DNA of 64,000 bases from Deltaproteobacteria bacterium HGW-Deltaproteobacteria-18 (GTDB lineage: Bacteria; Desulfobacterota; Desulfovibrionia; Desulfovibrionales; Desulfomicrobiaceae): positions 1-64,000 of the forward strand of contig PHBE01000009.1 of NCBI GenBank assembly GCA_002841885.1, written 5' to 3'. Shown here piece after piece: positions 41,592 to 47,805 of the stretch (positions are counted from its first letter, which is position 1; every line of letters starts with the position of its first letter). Under the pieces are notes generated by a model that had not been told where the DNA came from, ran no database searches, and was given only the letters and a program-made list of their open reading frames with translations. The translations under genes and the position numbers were made by a program.

Positions 41592-41612
41592 AAACCCGGC
41601 TGGGCCGGGTTT
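41592..41612 (-). terminator. terminator of the carbonic anhydrase gene
   Basis: The arms AAACCCGGC and GCCGGGTTT (41592-41600 and 41604-41612) are followed on the minus strand by TTTCC, just past the carbonic anhydrase stop. Confidence 0.85.
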
Positions 41613-41617
41613 GATTT

Positions 41618-42574
41618 CTAGTTCTGATCGGGGTTGAGTATCTTCTTGTCGAGTACGAAGACCGCTCCAATGAGCAGCAGGACGAACACGATAAAGGAGA
41701 AAAATCCGAATCCTCCGGACGAAGGGGCCTCTGCTGCCTCGGTGTGACCTTCAGCATTGGCCTGCTCCACGGCGGGTTCTGCATGGGCGGGAGTGTCCTT
41801 GGCGGGCTCGGCGTGGGTGGCGGGCTCGGCGTGGGTGGCGGGTTCGGCGTGGGCCGGGGGAGTCACTCCACCCAAAAGCGCGGTCTGGTTCGGATGGGTG
41901 CCCAGAATGTTCACCTTGCCGGTAAGGATGTCGTAAACGCCCCCAACCACGACGACCCGGCCGTCTTTTGCCCGGTCGGCGATGGCGTGACTTTTGCCCA
42001 AAAGATCTTCGATGGCCTGCCAGACGTTGGTCTCGATGGCCTTGACGATGAGTTCGGGAGTGTCGGCATCCGGGTGCTCTTGGCGCGCCTTCTCCACTGC
42101 AGGAACGATGTTGTCCACCAGAGCGGGGATGCTGCCATGGACTTCGGCTCCTATGGTCACGGCCGTCACGGCGCCGCAATAGGAGTGCCCGAGCACCATC
42201 AGCACCGGAGTGCCGAGGTGATCAACGCCGTATTCGGCGGACCCTATTTCGTCCGTGTCGGCCACGTTGCCCGCCACCTTGATGACGAACAGATCCCCGA
42301 CTCCCTGATCGAAAAGAATTTCAACGGGGACCCTGGAATCCGAACAGGCGATGACCGTGGCGAAGGGAGCCTGTCCTTCCGTGGTGGTCAGCAGGCGTCG
42401 GGAGAAGCTTGTGTTGGGGTGGGTAGATTGGCCCAGGGCGAACCGCAGGTTTCCCTCGGTGAGCATCTTGAGCCCTTTTTCTGGACTTACGGGATGAACG
42501 CCGGGAGCCGAGGCCATGGCCGCAAGCGGGGCCAGAACGAGCAGAAAGACCAGGATAAGACGTTTGATGAACAT
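41618..42574 (-). CDS. secreted, membrane-anchored beta-carbonic anhydrase
   Basis: Converts CO2 and water to bicarbonate, here outside the cytoplasm. The 318-residue protein has a signal peptide (MFIKRLILVFLLVLAPL) and a beta-class catalytic domain with zinc ligands Cys77, His130 and Cys133 and the Asp79-Arg81 dyad (ACSDSR; GHSYCG). A linker holds three tandem HAEPAT-like units, encoded by 18-base DNA repeats at 41801-41854. One C-terminal membrane helix (GFFSFIVFVLLLIGAVFVL) completes it. A catalytic domain tethered by a flexible stalk is uncommon for the class. A zinc-less paralogue lies just upstream. Confidence 0.9.
   Translation of the reverse strand: MFIKRLILVFLLVLAPLAAMASAPGVHPVSPEKGLKMLTEGNLRFALGQSTHPNTSFSRRLLTTTEGQAPFATVIACSDSRVPVEILFDQGVGDLFVIKVAGNVADTDEIGSAEYGVDHLGTPVLMVLGHSYCGAVTAVTIGAEVHGSIPALVDNIVPAVEKARQEHPDADTPELIVKAIETNVWQAIEDLLGKSHAIADRAKDGRVVVVGGVYDILTGKVNILGTHPNQTALLGGVTPPAHAEPATHAEPATHAEPAKDTPAHAEPAVEQANAEGHTEAAEAPSSGGFGFFSFIVFVLLLIGAVFVLDKKILNPDQN
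41801..41854. repeat. three 18-bp tandem repeats inside the carbonic anhydrase gene
   Basis: Units of GGCGGGCTCGGCGTGGGT (third copy with changes) encode the stalk repeat HAEPAT on the minus strand. Copy number could vary without a frame change. Confidence 0.75.
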
Positions 42575-42637
42575 GTTGAACCCCTGATAATGTTTGAGGT
42601 GAACAGCCGTGGCTGCGATCTTGTGAGTGTTTCACGC

Positions 42638-42655
42638 TTGAGAAAATTTTCTCAA
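42638..42655. promoter_or_regulatory. perfect 18-bp palindrome upstream of the carbonic anhydrase gene
   Basis: TTGAGAAAATTTTCTCAA is fully palindromic and lies about 64 bases upstream of the carbonic anhydrase start. It could be an operator for a dimeric regulator; no regulator gene is nearby. Confidence 0.45.
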
Positions 42656-42792
42656 AACTAACGCAGCTTCAGGCACATTTCAAGAACTGTTGCGGAGAAA
42701 AGTTCCTTTTGCGGCTGGACCTGTCACTCAAAAACCCCGCGCCAACAAAACAGGCCACTTCATTCTTGACGGTGGCTCACACAAGAAAAAAA

Positions 42793-42823
42793 ACGGCGCG
42801 CGACCGAAGCCGTGCGCCGCATG
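42793..42823 (-). terminator. terminator of the zinc-less carbonic anhydrase paralogue gene
   Basis: On the minus strand, CGGCGCACGGC, a TTCG loop and GTCGCGCGCCG (two weak pairs) are followed by eight T residues. The two paralogous genes are therefore separate transcripts. Confidence 0.85.
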
Positions 42824-42848
42824 CAGGCGGAGTTGCACTTGCTGGCGG

Positions 42849-43670
42849 CTAGCCTTTGAGCACGGTCTTGTCCATGAACACGATAACTCCGATGAGGGCG
42901 CCGATGAACACGAGGACAAGCATGAAACCCGAGCCGCCGGATTCCTGGGCAGCCTGGGCGTCGTCGGCTGCTGCCGCGTGGACTGTTTCGGCGGGAGCAG
43001 CGTGGCTTTCTGCCGGGGCGGCGTCTTCCTGGACCATTGCCTCATGGGTTTCGGTGTCCGCTTTTTCTTCCGCTGCGGGAGCCAGAGCTGCCTGCGCTTC
43101 GGCCGCGGCTGCGGTTTCAGGCGCAACTTCTGAAGCAGGTTCGGCAGCCCCCTCAGCCTCGGTACCGGAAGGCAGCGTGAGCAGGTACTGTCCGACCAGA
43201 ATCTGCAGTTCCGGGTGAGCGCCCAGGACCGTAACGGCTCCGCTTTGCGCGTCGACCACGGCGCCTACGGCTGAGATCTGGCCTTTCATCACCGCATGGA
43301 TCAGATCAGGAGAAGCTACCAGCGTATTGGCATATACCGTCCACACGGCATCTTCGGTCAGCCCGAGAACAACGACCAAGGGAGCGGTGAGGTCGGCGCT
43401 CTTGACGGCAATGCCGGTCGTGGGTGCAAAGCCGCCTTCGGGCTTGACCACGGCGATCCGTGATTCGCTCATGCCAAAGAGATCGGCTGCCGGTACGGAG
43501 ATGGCCGGATCGGCGATGACGATGGCCAGGGGAGCGGGCGCAAGGCTTTGTTCCAGTACGAATTTTTCATTGCCCAGAGTCAGGGCTTTCAGGGCTGCCT
43601 CCGGAGCGGCGGCCAGAGCGGACACGGCAACGGCACAAAAGAGCACCGTCAGGGAGAGGATTCTTTTCAT
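42849..43670 (-). CDS. zinc-less carbonic anhydrase paralogue (pseudoenzyme)
   Basis: A 273-residue secreted protein built like its neighbour at 41618: signal peptide, a shortened beta-carbonic anhydrase-like domain, an Ala/Glu-rich stalk (about residues 170-235) and a C-terminal membrane helix (FMLVLVFIGALIGVIVFM). Matching blocks are ALKALTLGNEKFVLEQ versus GLKMLTEGNLRFALGQ, VIADPAISVP versus VIACSDSRVP, VVVLGLTEDAV versus LMVLGHSYCGAV, and GAVTVLGAHPE versus GKVNILGTHPN. All zinc ligands are lost (Cys77 to Asp54, His130 to Leu104, Cys133 to Asp107), and so is the Asp-Arg dyad. The gene is intact with a good AAGGAA site, so it is a maintained non-enzyme rather than a pseudogene (inference). 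Confidence 0.78.
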   Translation of the reverse strand: MKRILSLTVLFCAVAVSALAAAPEAALKALTLGNEKFVLEQSLAPAPLAIVIADPAISVPAADLFGMSESRIAVVKPEGGFAPTTGIAVKSADLTAPLVVVLGLTEDAVWTVYANTLVASPDLIHAVMKGQISAVGAVVDAQSGAVTVLGAHPELQILVGQYLLTLPSGTEAEGAAEPASEVAPETAAAAEAQAALAPAAEEKADTETHEAMVQEDAAPAESHAAPAETVHAAAADDAQAAQESGGSGFMLVLVFIGALIGVIVFMDKTVLKG

Positions 43671-43703
43671 GTACGGTTTCCTTATGAAATGAAGTTTATG
43701 GTC

Positions 43704-43919
43704 TCAAAGAATGCCCGGGTCCGAACCGTTCCCGGAGCACAAGCCTTGTTTGTATGCTTCTATGGCGTCCTTGTAAGCGCTGGCCAAGACGTCACTCCCG
43801 CAGGACCTGCAGGAGATGCGGGCCGCGGCTCACCTGCCCGTGATCTGCGCTGGTTTGTCACAGATCGGGCAGGGAATGTGGTCGTTTTCGCGGGAGTGAT
43901 CCCGCTTGTTATTTTTCAA
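43704..43919 (-). CDS. probable small selenoprotein with two CxxC motifs
   Basis: A 71-residue frame read through an in-frame TGA at 43830-43832 as selenocysteine (residue 30). Before the TGA is CPIC (residues 17-20), after it CRSC (37-40) and a helix, SAYKDAIEAYKQGLC. Fourteen bases after the TGA is a hairpin with arms CTCCTGC and GCGGGAG and loop AGGTCCT, very like the AGGUCU loop of bacterial SECIS elements. The only usual start in frame is TTG at 43919, overlapping the end of the Tim44-domain gene. I recall an NCBI family called dual CXXC motif small (seleno)protein, which fits, but cannot verify it. The alternative is a decayed gene with a stop mutation. Confidence 0.68.
43795..43815 (-). 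other. SECIS-like hairpin
   Basis: On the minus strand, CTCCTGC (43815-43809), loop AGGTCCT and GCGGGAG (43801-43795) form a seven-base-pair stem with one G-U pair. The apical GGTC lies 22 bases after the TGA. Bacterial SECIS elements sit within the coding region just 3' of the UGA with a GU in the apical loop, as here. Confidence 0.65.
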
Positions 43920-44760
43920 GTTGCTGAATGCCTTCCACTACCCAGTGTTTCTCGCCGCCGGTTTCGTAGCGGCTGAAATGCCAAGCCTCGCGAACCTGTT
44001 CGGCCGGAGCCGATGCAGAGTCCTCGCGCAGCATGGTGTCAAAGAGAACCGTGGCGATGGTCTGGTTGCCCAGCGTTTTTACTTCAAGCAGAGTGGCCTC
44101 GAGAAGCAGGATTTCTGTCTTGCCCGGAGCGGAATCCGCCGCCGCCTGGGCCTGAATCTCGGCAAAGACATCCGCGGAGGTGAACTGACGCAGGTCATCC
44201 ATGTCGCGGGCGTCCCATGCCGCCTGAAGACGTGTATATGCAGCCTTGGCGCCTTGCAGGAAGTCGTCGGCGTCAAACCCTGCCGGATAGTTCGGGGCAG
44301 TGGGGGCGGTGTTCTGCTGCGTGGTGCGCAGGTTGTCCCATGCACCGCGGTTCATGTCGTGTACCCGGCCCGGCCCTCCTGCGGTCTGCGTGGCTGGTTG
44401 ACGGCTGCGCAGAAAACGCATGAGCAGAAAAAGACCGCCTCCGATCAGCAGGATGTCGATGAACGAGATCCCGGAAAATCCGCCGCCGAAAAAGAGCGAA
44501 CCGAGCAGACCGCCCATGAGCATGCCGCCGAGAAGCCCTCCGAACATGCCGCGTCCACCCATGGGTGAAGCTCCGGGTGCCGCCTGTTTCGACTGCGAGG
44601 AAGTGGGCGCTGCGGGTTTTTGATAGCTTTTGGAGTAGGATGGCCTGCTCCCGAAAGAACCTCCTCCGCCAAGGCGTCTTGCTTCGACCAGGTCCGGCAT
44701 GGTCAGCAAAACAAGTCCAAGGCTCAGAATGATGGCTCCCAGGAATGAGAATTTTGTCAC
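43909..44760 (-). CDS. Tim44-domain membrane protein
   Basis: A 283-residue protein. GTG at 44760 is the chosen start, with AAGGAGG five bases upstream; the longer open frame to 44823 is less likely. A first membrane segment or signal (FLGAIILSLGLVLLTMP) precedes a Ser/Gln-rich stretch and a Gly-rich segment (GGLLGGMLMGGLLGSLFFGG). A second membrane helix and a C-terminal Tim44-like domain follow (about residues 150-283: DADDFLQGAKAAYTRLQAAW through HWVVEGIQQLEK). Bacterial Tim44-domain proteins are membrane proteins of unclear function. It ends overlapping the putative selenoprotein gene. Confidence 0.82.
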   Translation of the reverse strand: MTKFSFLGAIILSLGLVLLTMPDLVEARRLGGGGSFGSRPSYSKSYQKPAAPTSSQSKQAAPGASPMGGRGMFGGLLGGMLMGGLLGSLFFGGGFSGISFIDILLIGGGLFLLMRFLRSRQPATQTAGGPGRVHDMNRGAWDNLRTTQQNTAPTAPNYPAGFDADDFLQGAKAAYTRLQAAWDARDMDDLRQFTSADVFAEIQAQAAADSAPGKTEILLLEATLLEVKTLGNQTIATVLFDTMLREDSASAPAEQVREAWHFSRYETGGEKHWVVEGIQQLEK

Positions 44761-44901
44761 AAGTCCTCCTTGATAAGTTTGATCCCGTAACCGATATGGG
44801 CACAGGATGGAAACTGGAAACATGAATGCGCGTTATTTATGATTATAATGACCCGATGAGGATGGGGAAGGGTTGTGCGCGCGGAAGAACAACTCAAATG
44901 T

Positions 44902-44936
44902 AAAAAAAAAGGCAGGAGCGAAAATTTCGCACCTGC
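44902..44936 (-). terminator. terminator of the SRP RNA gene
   Basis: On the minus strand, GGCAGGTGCGAAA and TTTCGCTCCTGCC form a hairpin followed by nine T's, immediately 3' of the SRP RNA. Confidence 0.92.
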
Positions 44937-44938
44937 CA

Positions 44939-45025
44939 GGGAAGCCGGGTACCCGAAAACAACTGTTACCGCTGCTTCCTTTCGGACCTGACGGGGTTGG
45001 CAGCGTTTCCGCCACCCGGCTTCCC
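44939..45025 (-). ncRNA. ffs: signal recognition particle RNA (4.5S-type)
   Basis: The minus-strand sequence GGGAAGCCGGGTGGCGG pairs with its far end (CCCGGCTTCCC), and the middle holds the conserved SRP domain IV: GTCAGGTCCGAAAGGAAGCAG. About 87 bases long, the short form usual in Gram-negative bacteria. It binds Ffh to target membrane proteins. It lies 16 bases downstream of the tRNA-Ser gene, so the two may be co-transcribed and processed. Confidence 0.95.
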
Positions 45026-45041
45026 TTTCATTTTCAAAAAA

Positions 45042-45133
45042 TGGCGGAGAGGAGAGGATTCGAACCTCCGGTACCCGTTGAGGTACACACACTTTCCAGG
45101 CGTGCGCCTTAAACCAGACTCGGCCACCTCTCC
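45042..45133 (-). tRNA. tRNA-Ser (GGA)
   Basis: A 92-base minus-strand gene including an encoded CCA. The acceptor stem is GGAGAGG/CCTCTCC, the D-arm GCCGAGTCTGGTTTAAGGC, the anticodon arm CACGC-CTGGAAA-GTGTG with anticodon GGA, the long variable arm typical of serine tRNA (TACCTCAACGGGTA), and the T-arm GGTTCGAATCC. Confidence 0.95.
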
Positions 45134-45240
45134 GCGATCGGGAAAAACGTCTCTATGTCAGAGGACTTTGTTTGGCAAGGGAAAAGTTGGCGAAAATCAC
45201 AAATTCAGAATCTTTAAAGAGACGAGATTGCGCCTTGGTA

Positions 45241-45281
45241 TTGACAGTTTTTGTGATAGTTTCATATTGTGCATGCACAAT
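45241..45281 (+). promoter_or_regulatory. vapBC promoter with palindromic operator
   Basis: TTGACA at 45241-45246 is a perfect -35; a -10 (CATATT, 45263-45268) follows after 16 bases. The 16-base perfect palindrome ATTGTGCATGCACAAT (45266-45281) overlaps the -10 and start region. This is where a VapBC complex would bind to repress its own operon. Confidence 0.7.
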
Positions 45282-45302
45282 GATGGCAAAAAAGGAGGCG
45301 TT

Positions 45303-45563
45303 ATGAAGACATTAAGCATTCGCGGCGTGGATGAGGATTTAGGTAAGCTCATCAAGTGTGCAGCAAAAAAAGAAGAAAAAAGCGTCAATAACTTCGTGTT
45401 GGATGTCCTGCGCAAACAGGTCGGAGCAGGCAAGGAAAAGCGGTTCTCAAGGGAGTGGCATGATCTGGACAGTCTTTTCGGCATTTGGAGCGACGAGGAA
45501 TATTCCAAAATCCAGGGCAGGATCGATGCGCAGAGACAGGTCGACGAAGAGTTGTGGAAATGA
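45303..45563 (+). CDS. vapB: VapB-type antitoxin
   Basis: An 86-residue protein with a ribbon-helix-helix-like N-terminus of the FitA type (LSIRGVDEDLGKLIKCAAKKEEKSVNNFVLDVLRKQ) for DNA binding. The C-terminal tail (about residues 50-86, including SLFGIWSDEEYSKIQGR) should wrap the VapC active site. AAAGGAGG precedes the ATG. It overlaps vapC by four bases (ATGA), the usual arrangement ensuring antitoxin is made first. Confidence 0.88.
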   Translation: MKTLSIRGVDEDLGKLIKCAAKKEEKSVNNFVLDVLRKQVGAGKEKRFSREWHDLDSLFGIWSDEEYSKIQGRIDAQRQVDEELWK

Positions 45564-45946
45564 ACAGAATACTCATCGACACCAATATCTATTCCGGCGC
45601 TCTGCGCGGCGATCAGGAGATTGTCCGGGTTTTGCGGGGAGCGGAGCACATCGGCCTGAGCGCCATATCACTGGGTGAACTGTTTTCCGGGTTCAAAGGA
45701 GGAAACAGAGAGGAAGAGAACAAAAGGGAACTTGGTATTTTTATCGACTCAGCCCGGGTGGCACTCTATCCTGTGGACGAGTACACCGCCCAGCATTATT
45801 GCGCCATTCTCGATCAACTGCGCCGCAGCGGTACGCCTATACCCACCAACGACATCTGGATAGCGGCCATAGCTTTTCAGCACGGACTTCCGCTCTTCAC
45901 GCGGGATCGGCATTTTTCAAAAATCGAAGGCCTGCTCCTCCGCTAG
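45560..45946 (+). CDS. vapC: VapC-type PIN-domain ribonuclease toxin
   Basis: A 128-residue PIN-domain RNase. The acidic residues expected in the active site are visible: the Asp in LIDTNIYSGAL, the Glu in ISLGELFSGF, and the Asp pair in PTNDIWIAA and FTRDRHF. VapC toxins cleave tRNA or rRNA when VapB is degraded. The start ATG at 45560 overlaps the antitoxin stop. The pair lies right beside tRNA-Ser, a common place for acquired modules. Confidence 0.9.
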   Translation: MNRILIDTNIYSGALRGDQEIVRVLRGAEHIGLSAISLGELFSGFKGGNREEENKRELGIFIDSARVALYPVDEYTAQHYCAILDQLRRSGTPIPTNDIWIAAIAFQHGLPLFTRDRHFSKIEGLLLR

Positions 45947-46034
45947 GCCTTCAACATCTCCTGATGCTTTATTGCTCGTTGCATCATGGATAGATTGCGT
46001 TGGTGTGTGAAAGGCGTTGTTCCAGCAAAATTCC

Positions 46035-46466
46035 TCAGATTTGCTGCCTTACCCAAGCCTGGATTTGGCCTGCAGGCATGGCTCCGGCCTTGCGAGCGGT
46101 TTCTTTGCCCTGCCGAAAGAGAACCAGACTTGGTACGGACTGGATGTTGAAGCGGGAAGGAACGGCGCGCTGGGCCTCGGTGTCCATCTTGGCGAGGATT
46201 ACCTGTCCCTGAAGGGCCGCAGCGGCCTGGGCGAAGGCCGGAGCCATCATCTTGCACGGGCCGCACCAGGGCGCCCAGAAATCAACCAGCACCGGCAGAG
46301 TGGAACGGGAGATGAAGCGCTCAAAGTTCTGGTCTGTAAGGTCCACTGGGTGAACGGGAAGGAGAGGTGTGGCGCATTTGGCGCAGACCGGGTTCTGGCG
46401 GATGCGTTCGGTGAGGACGGCGTTGACGGTCTGGCAGCCTGAGCAGACGGCGTGTATTTTTTCCAT
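46035..46466 (-). CDS. trxC: thioredoxin 2-type, zinc-ribbon thioredoxin
   Basis: A 143-residue thioredoxin with an N-terminal zinc ribbon (CSGC at residues 8-11 and CAKC at 28-31) and the active site WCGPC in DFWAPWCGPCKMMAP, followed by SVPSLVLFRQG with the cis-proline. This is the TrxC (thioredoxin 2) layout, linked to oxidative stress resistance in other bacteria. The ATG at 46466 has GGAGGT upstream. No operon partners. Confidence 0.92.
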   Translation of the reverse strand: MEKIHAVCSGCQTVNAVLTERIRQNPVCAKCATPLLPVHPVDLTDQNFERFISRSTLPVLVDFWAPWCGPCKMMAPAFAQAAAALQGQVILAKMDTEAQRAVPSRFNIQSVPSLVLFRQGKETARKAGAMPAGQIQAWVRQQI

Positions 46467-46574
46467 GAGGGTGACCTCCGGTTTGTGGTGAGGTTGAGAA
46501 GTATTGGAAATAAACATCTCTGAGCGCTGTGCAAGGTGGAAGGGAAGAAATTCAGGGGCGACAGCACGGAACGC

Positions 46575-46749
46575 GGCCCGCTATCGACATGGCCGTCGAC
46601 CCCGCCGGAACTCCTTCTCCGGCCTCGTAGAGTTGAATCGTTGCGTGCAGTGCGAAAAATCCGAGCAGTTCGCCAGGCAACGATTCAACAAACGATGCCT
46701 GGCTCAGTCAGACAACCGACGAGGCCGACGGCCATGTCGACATCGGGCC
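46575..46749. repeat. structured repeat element, copy A
   Basis: Outer arms 46575-46598 and 46726-46749 are complementary with three mismatches (15 perfect: TCGACATGGCCGTCG with CGACGGCCATGTCGA). The core 46604-46720 is clearly homologous to 60951-61066. It has an inner stem, GAATCGTTGC (46635-46644) with GCAACGATTC (46677-46686), and the conserved strings CTCCTTCTCCGG and GATGCCTGGCTCAGTCAGAC. No coding potential. The rest of the 46467-47014 gap holds another repeat fragment (46831-46883) and a terminator. Confidence 0.75.
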
Positions 46750-46830
46750 TTGAGGCGCTGGGGGGGGATTTTTGACTGACGGTGAAGAATATGACTGCGG
46801 AATTCGCTCGAACATACGCATCATTCAACC

Positions 46831-46883
46831 CGTCATTACGAGGAGTCTTTGTACGTAGCCCGACTTTCGTCGCGGCAATCCAG
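46831..46883. repeat. dispersed GTAGCCCGACTTTCG repeat, fragment 1
   Basis: It starts CGTCATTACGAGGAGTC and contains GTAGCCCGACTTTCGTCGCG then GCAATCCA, matching parts of 53613-53676 (reverse) and 60821-60891. This copy lacks the internal AGGCTCTGCGTGGG part. Confidence 0.65.
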
Positions 46884-46965
46884 CTTTTTCTGCGTCCGCT
46901 CCATGCATTTGATCCGCTATAAAACGCAGCGGTCGACTCAAAGGGAGAAGCGAAGCCAACAAAAA

Positions 46966-46987
46966 AACCCCTTCGCGGGAAGGGGTT
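46966..46987 (-). terminator. terminator after fabI
   Basis: The arms AACCCCTT and AAGGGGTT (46966-46973, 46980-46987) are followed by T's on the minus strand. This is the end of the hisD-purC-fabI run. Confidence 0.88.
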
Positions 46988-47014
46988 GGTGTCGATTGCA
47001 TGGTAGGCAGGGGC

Positions 47015-47779
47015 TCAGATGCCCATGATGTTGTAGCCCGAATCCACATAGATGACTTCGCCGGTGATGGCGCGGGACAGGTCCGAGGCCAGGAAGAGGC
47101 CGGTCTTGCCTACGTCTTCCTGGATGATGTTGCGGCGCAGGGGGGCACGTTCCTCGATGGTGGAGAGGATGGTCTTGAATCCGGAGATGCCGGACGAGGC
47201 CAGGGTCTTCAACGGACCGGCGCTGATGGCATTGACTCGGATGCCGCGTTCGCCGAGATCCATGGCCAGGTAACGCACGCTGGCTTCCAGGGCCGCCTTG
47301 GCCACGCCCATGACATTGTAATGGGTGATGACCTTTTCCGCTCCGTAGTAGGTCATGGCCATGACAGACGAGTTGTCATTCAGAAGGTGCTCGTAAGCCT
47401 TGCATATGGCCACCAGGGAATAGGCGGAAATGTCGAGGGCCAGATGAAATCCTTCGCGGGAGGTTTCGACATAGCGTCCCTTCAGGTCGTCGCGGTTGGC
47501 GAAGGCCACGGAGTGGACCAGAATGTCGAAATTGCCCCATTTTTCCTTCACCAGTTCCGCAGACTCGGCAATGGCGGCATCGTCGGCCACGTCACATTGA
47601 AACAGGAAATCACTGCCAAGTTCCTCATGAATGGGCTCGACCCGTTTTTTGAGCGCCTCCCCTGCGTAGCTGAGGGCGATGGATGCTCCGTTGTCCTTGA
47701 GCTCTTTGGCAATGGCGTAGGCGATGCTCTTGTCGTTGGCCACGCCAAAAATCAGGGCTTTCTTCCCTTGAACGAGCAT
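47015..47779 (-). CDS. fabI: enoyl-[acyl-carrier-protein] reductase (NADH)
   Basis: FabI carries out the last reduction of each fatty acid elongation cycle. The protein has 254 residues with the atypical SDR nucleotide-binding pattern of FabI (GKKALIFGVANDKSIAYAIAKELKDNGA), the active-site Tyr/Lys region (MTYYGAEKVITHYNVMGVAKAAL) and INAISAGPLKTLASSGISGF. Twenty-six bases separate it from purC upstream, and a terminator follows. Confidence 0.96.
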   Translation of the reverse strand: MLVQGKKALIFGVANDKSIAYAIAKELKDNGASIALSYAGEALKKRVEPIHEELGSDFLFQCDVADDAAIAESAELVKEKWGNFDILVHSVAFANRDDLKGRYVETSREGFHLALDISAYSLVAICKAYEHLLNDNSSVMAMTYYGAEKVITHYNVMGVAKAALEASVRYLAMDLGERGIRVNAISAGPLKTLASSGISGFKTILSTIEERAPLRRNIIQEDVGKTGLFLASDLSRAITGEVIYVDSGYNIMGI

Positions 47780-47805
47780 GGATTTTCTCCAGTTATGTTT
47801 GCGCC

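Noticed and set aside
41801-41854. Possible CRISPR-like repeats
   Set aside because: Direct 18-base tandem units without spacers inside a coding frame; they encode the HAEPAT stalk.
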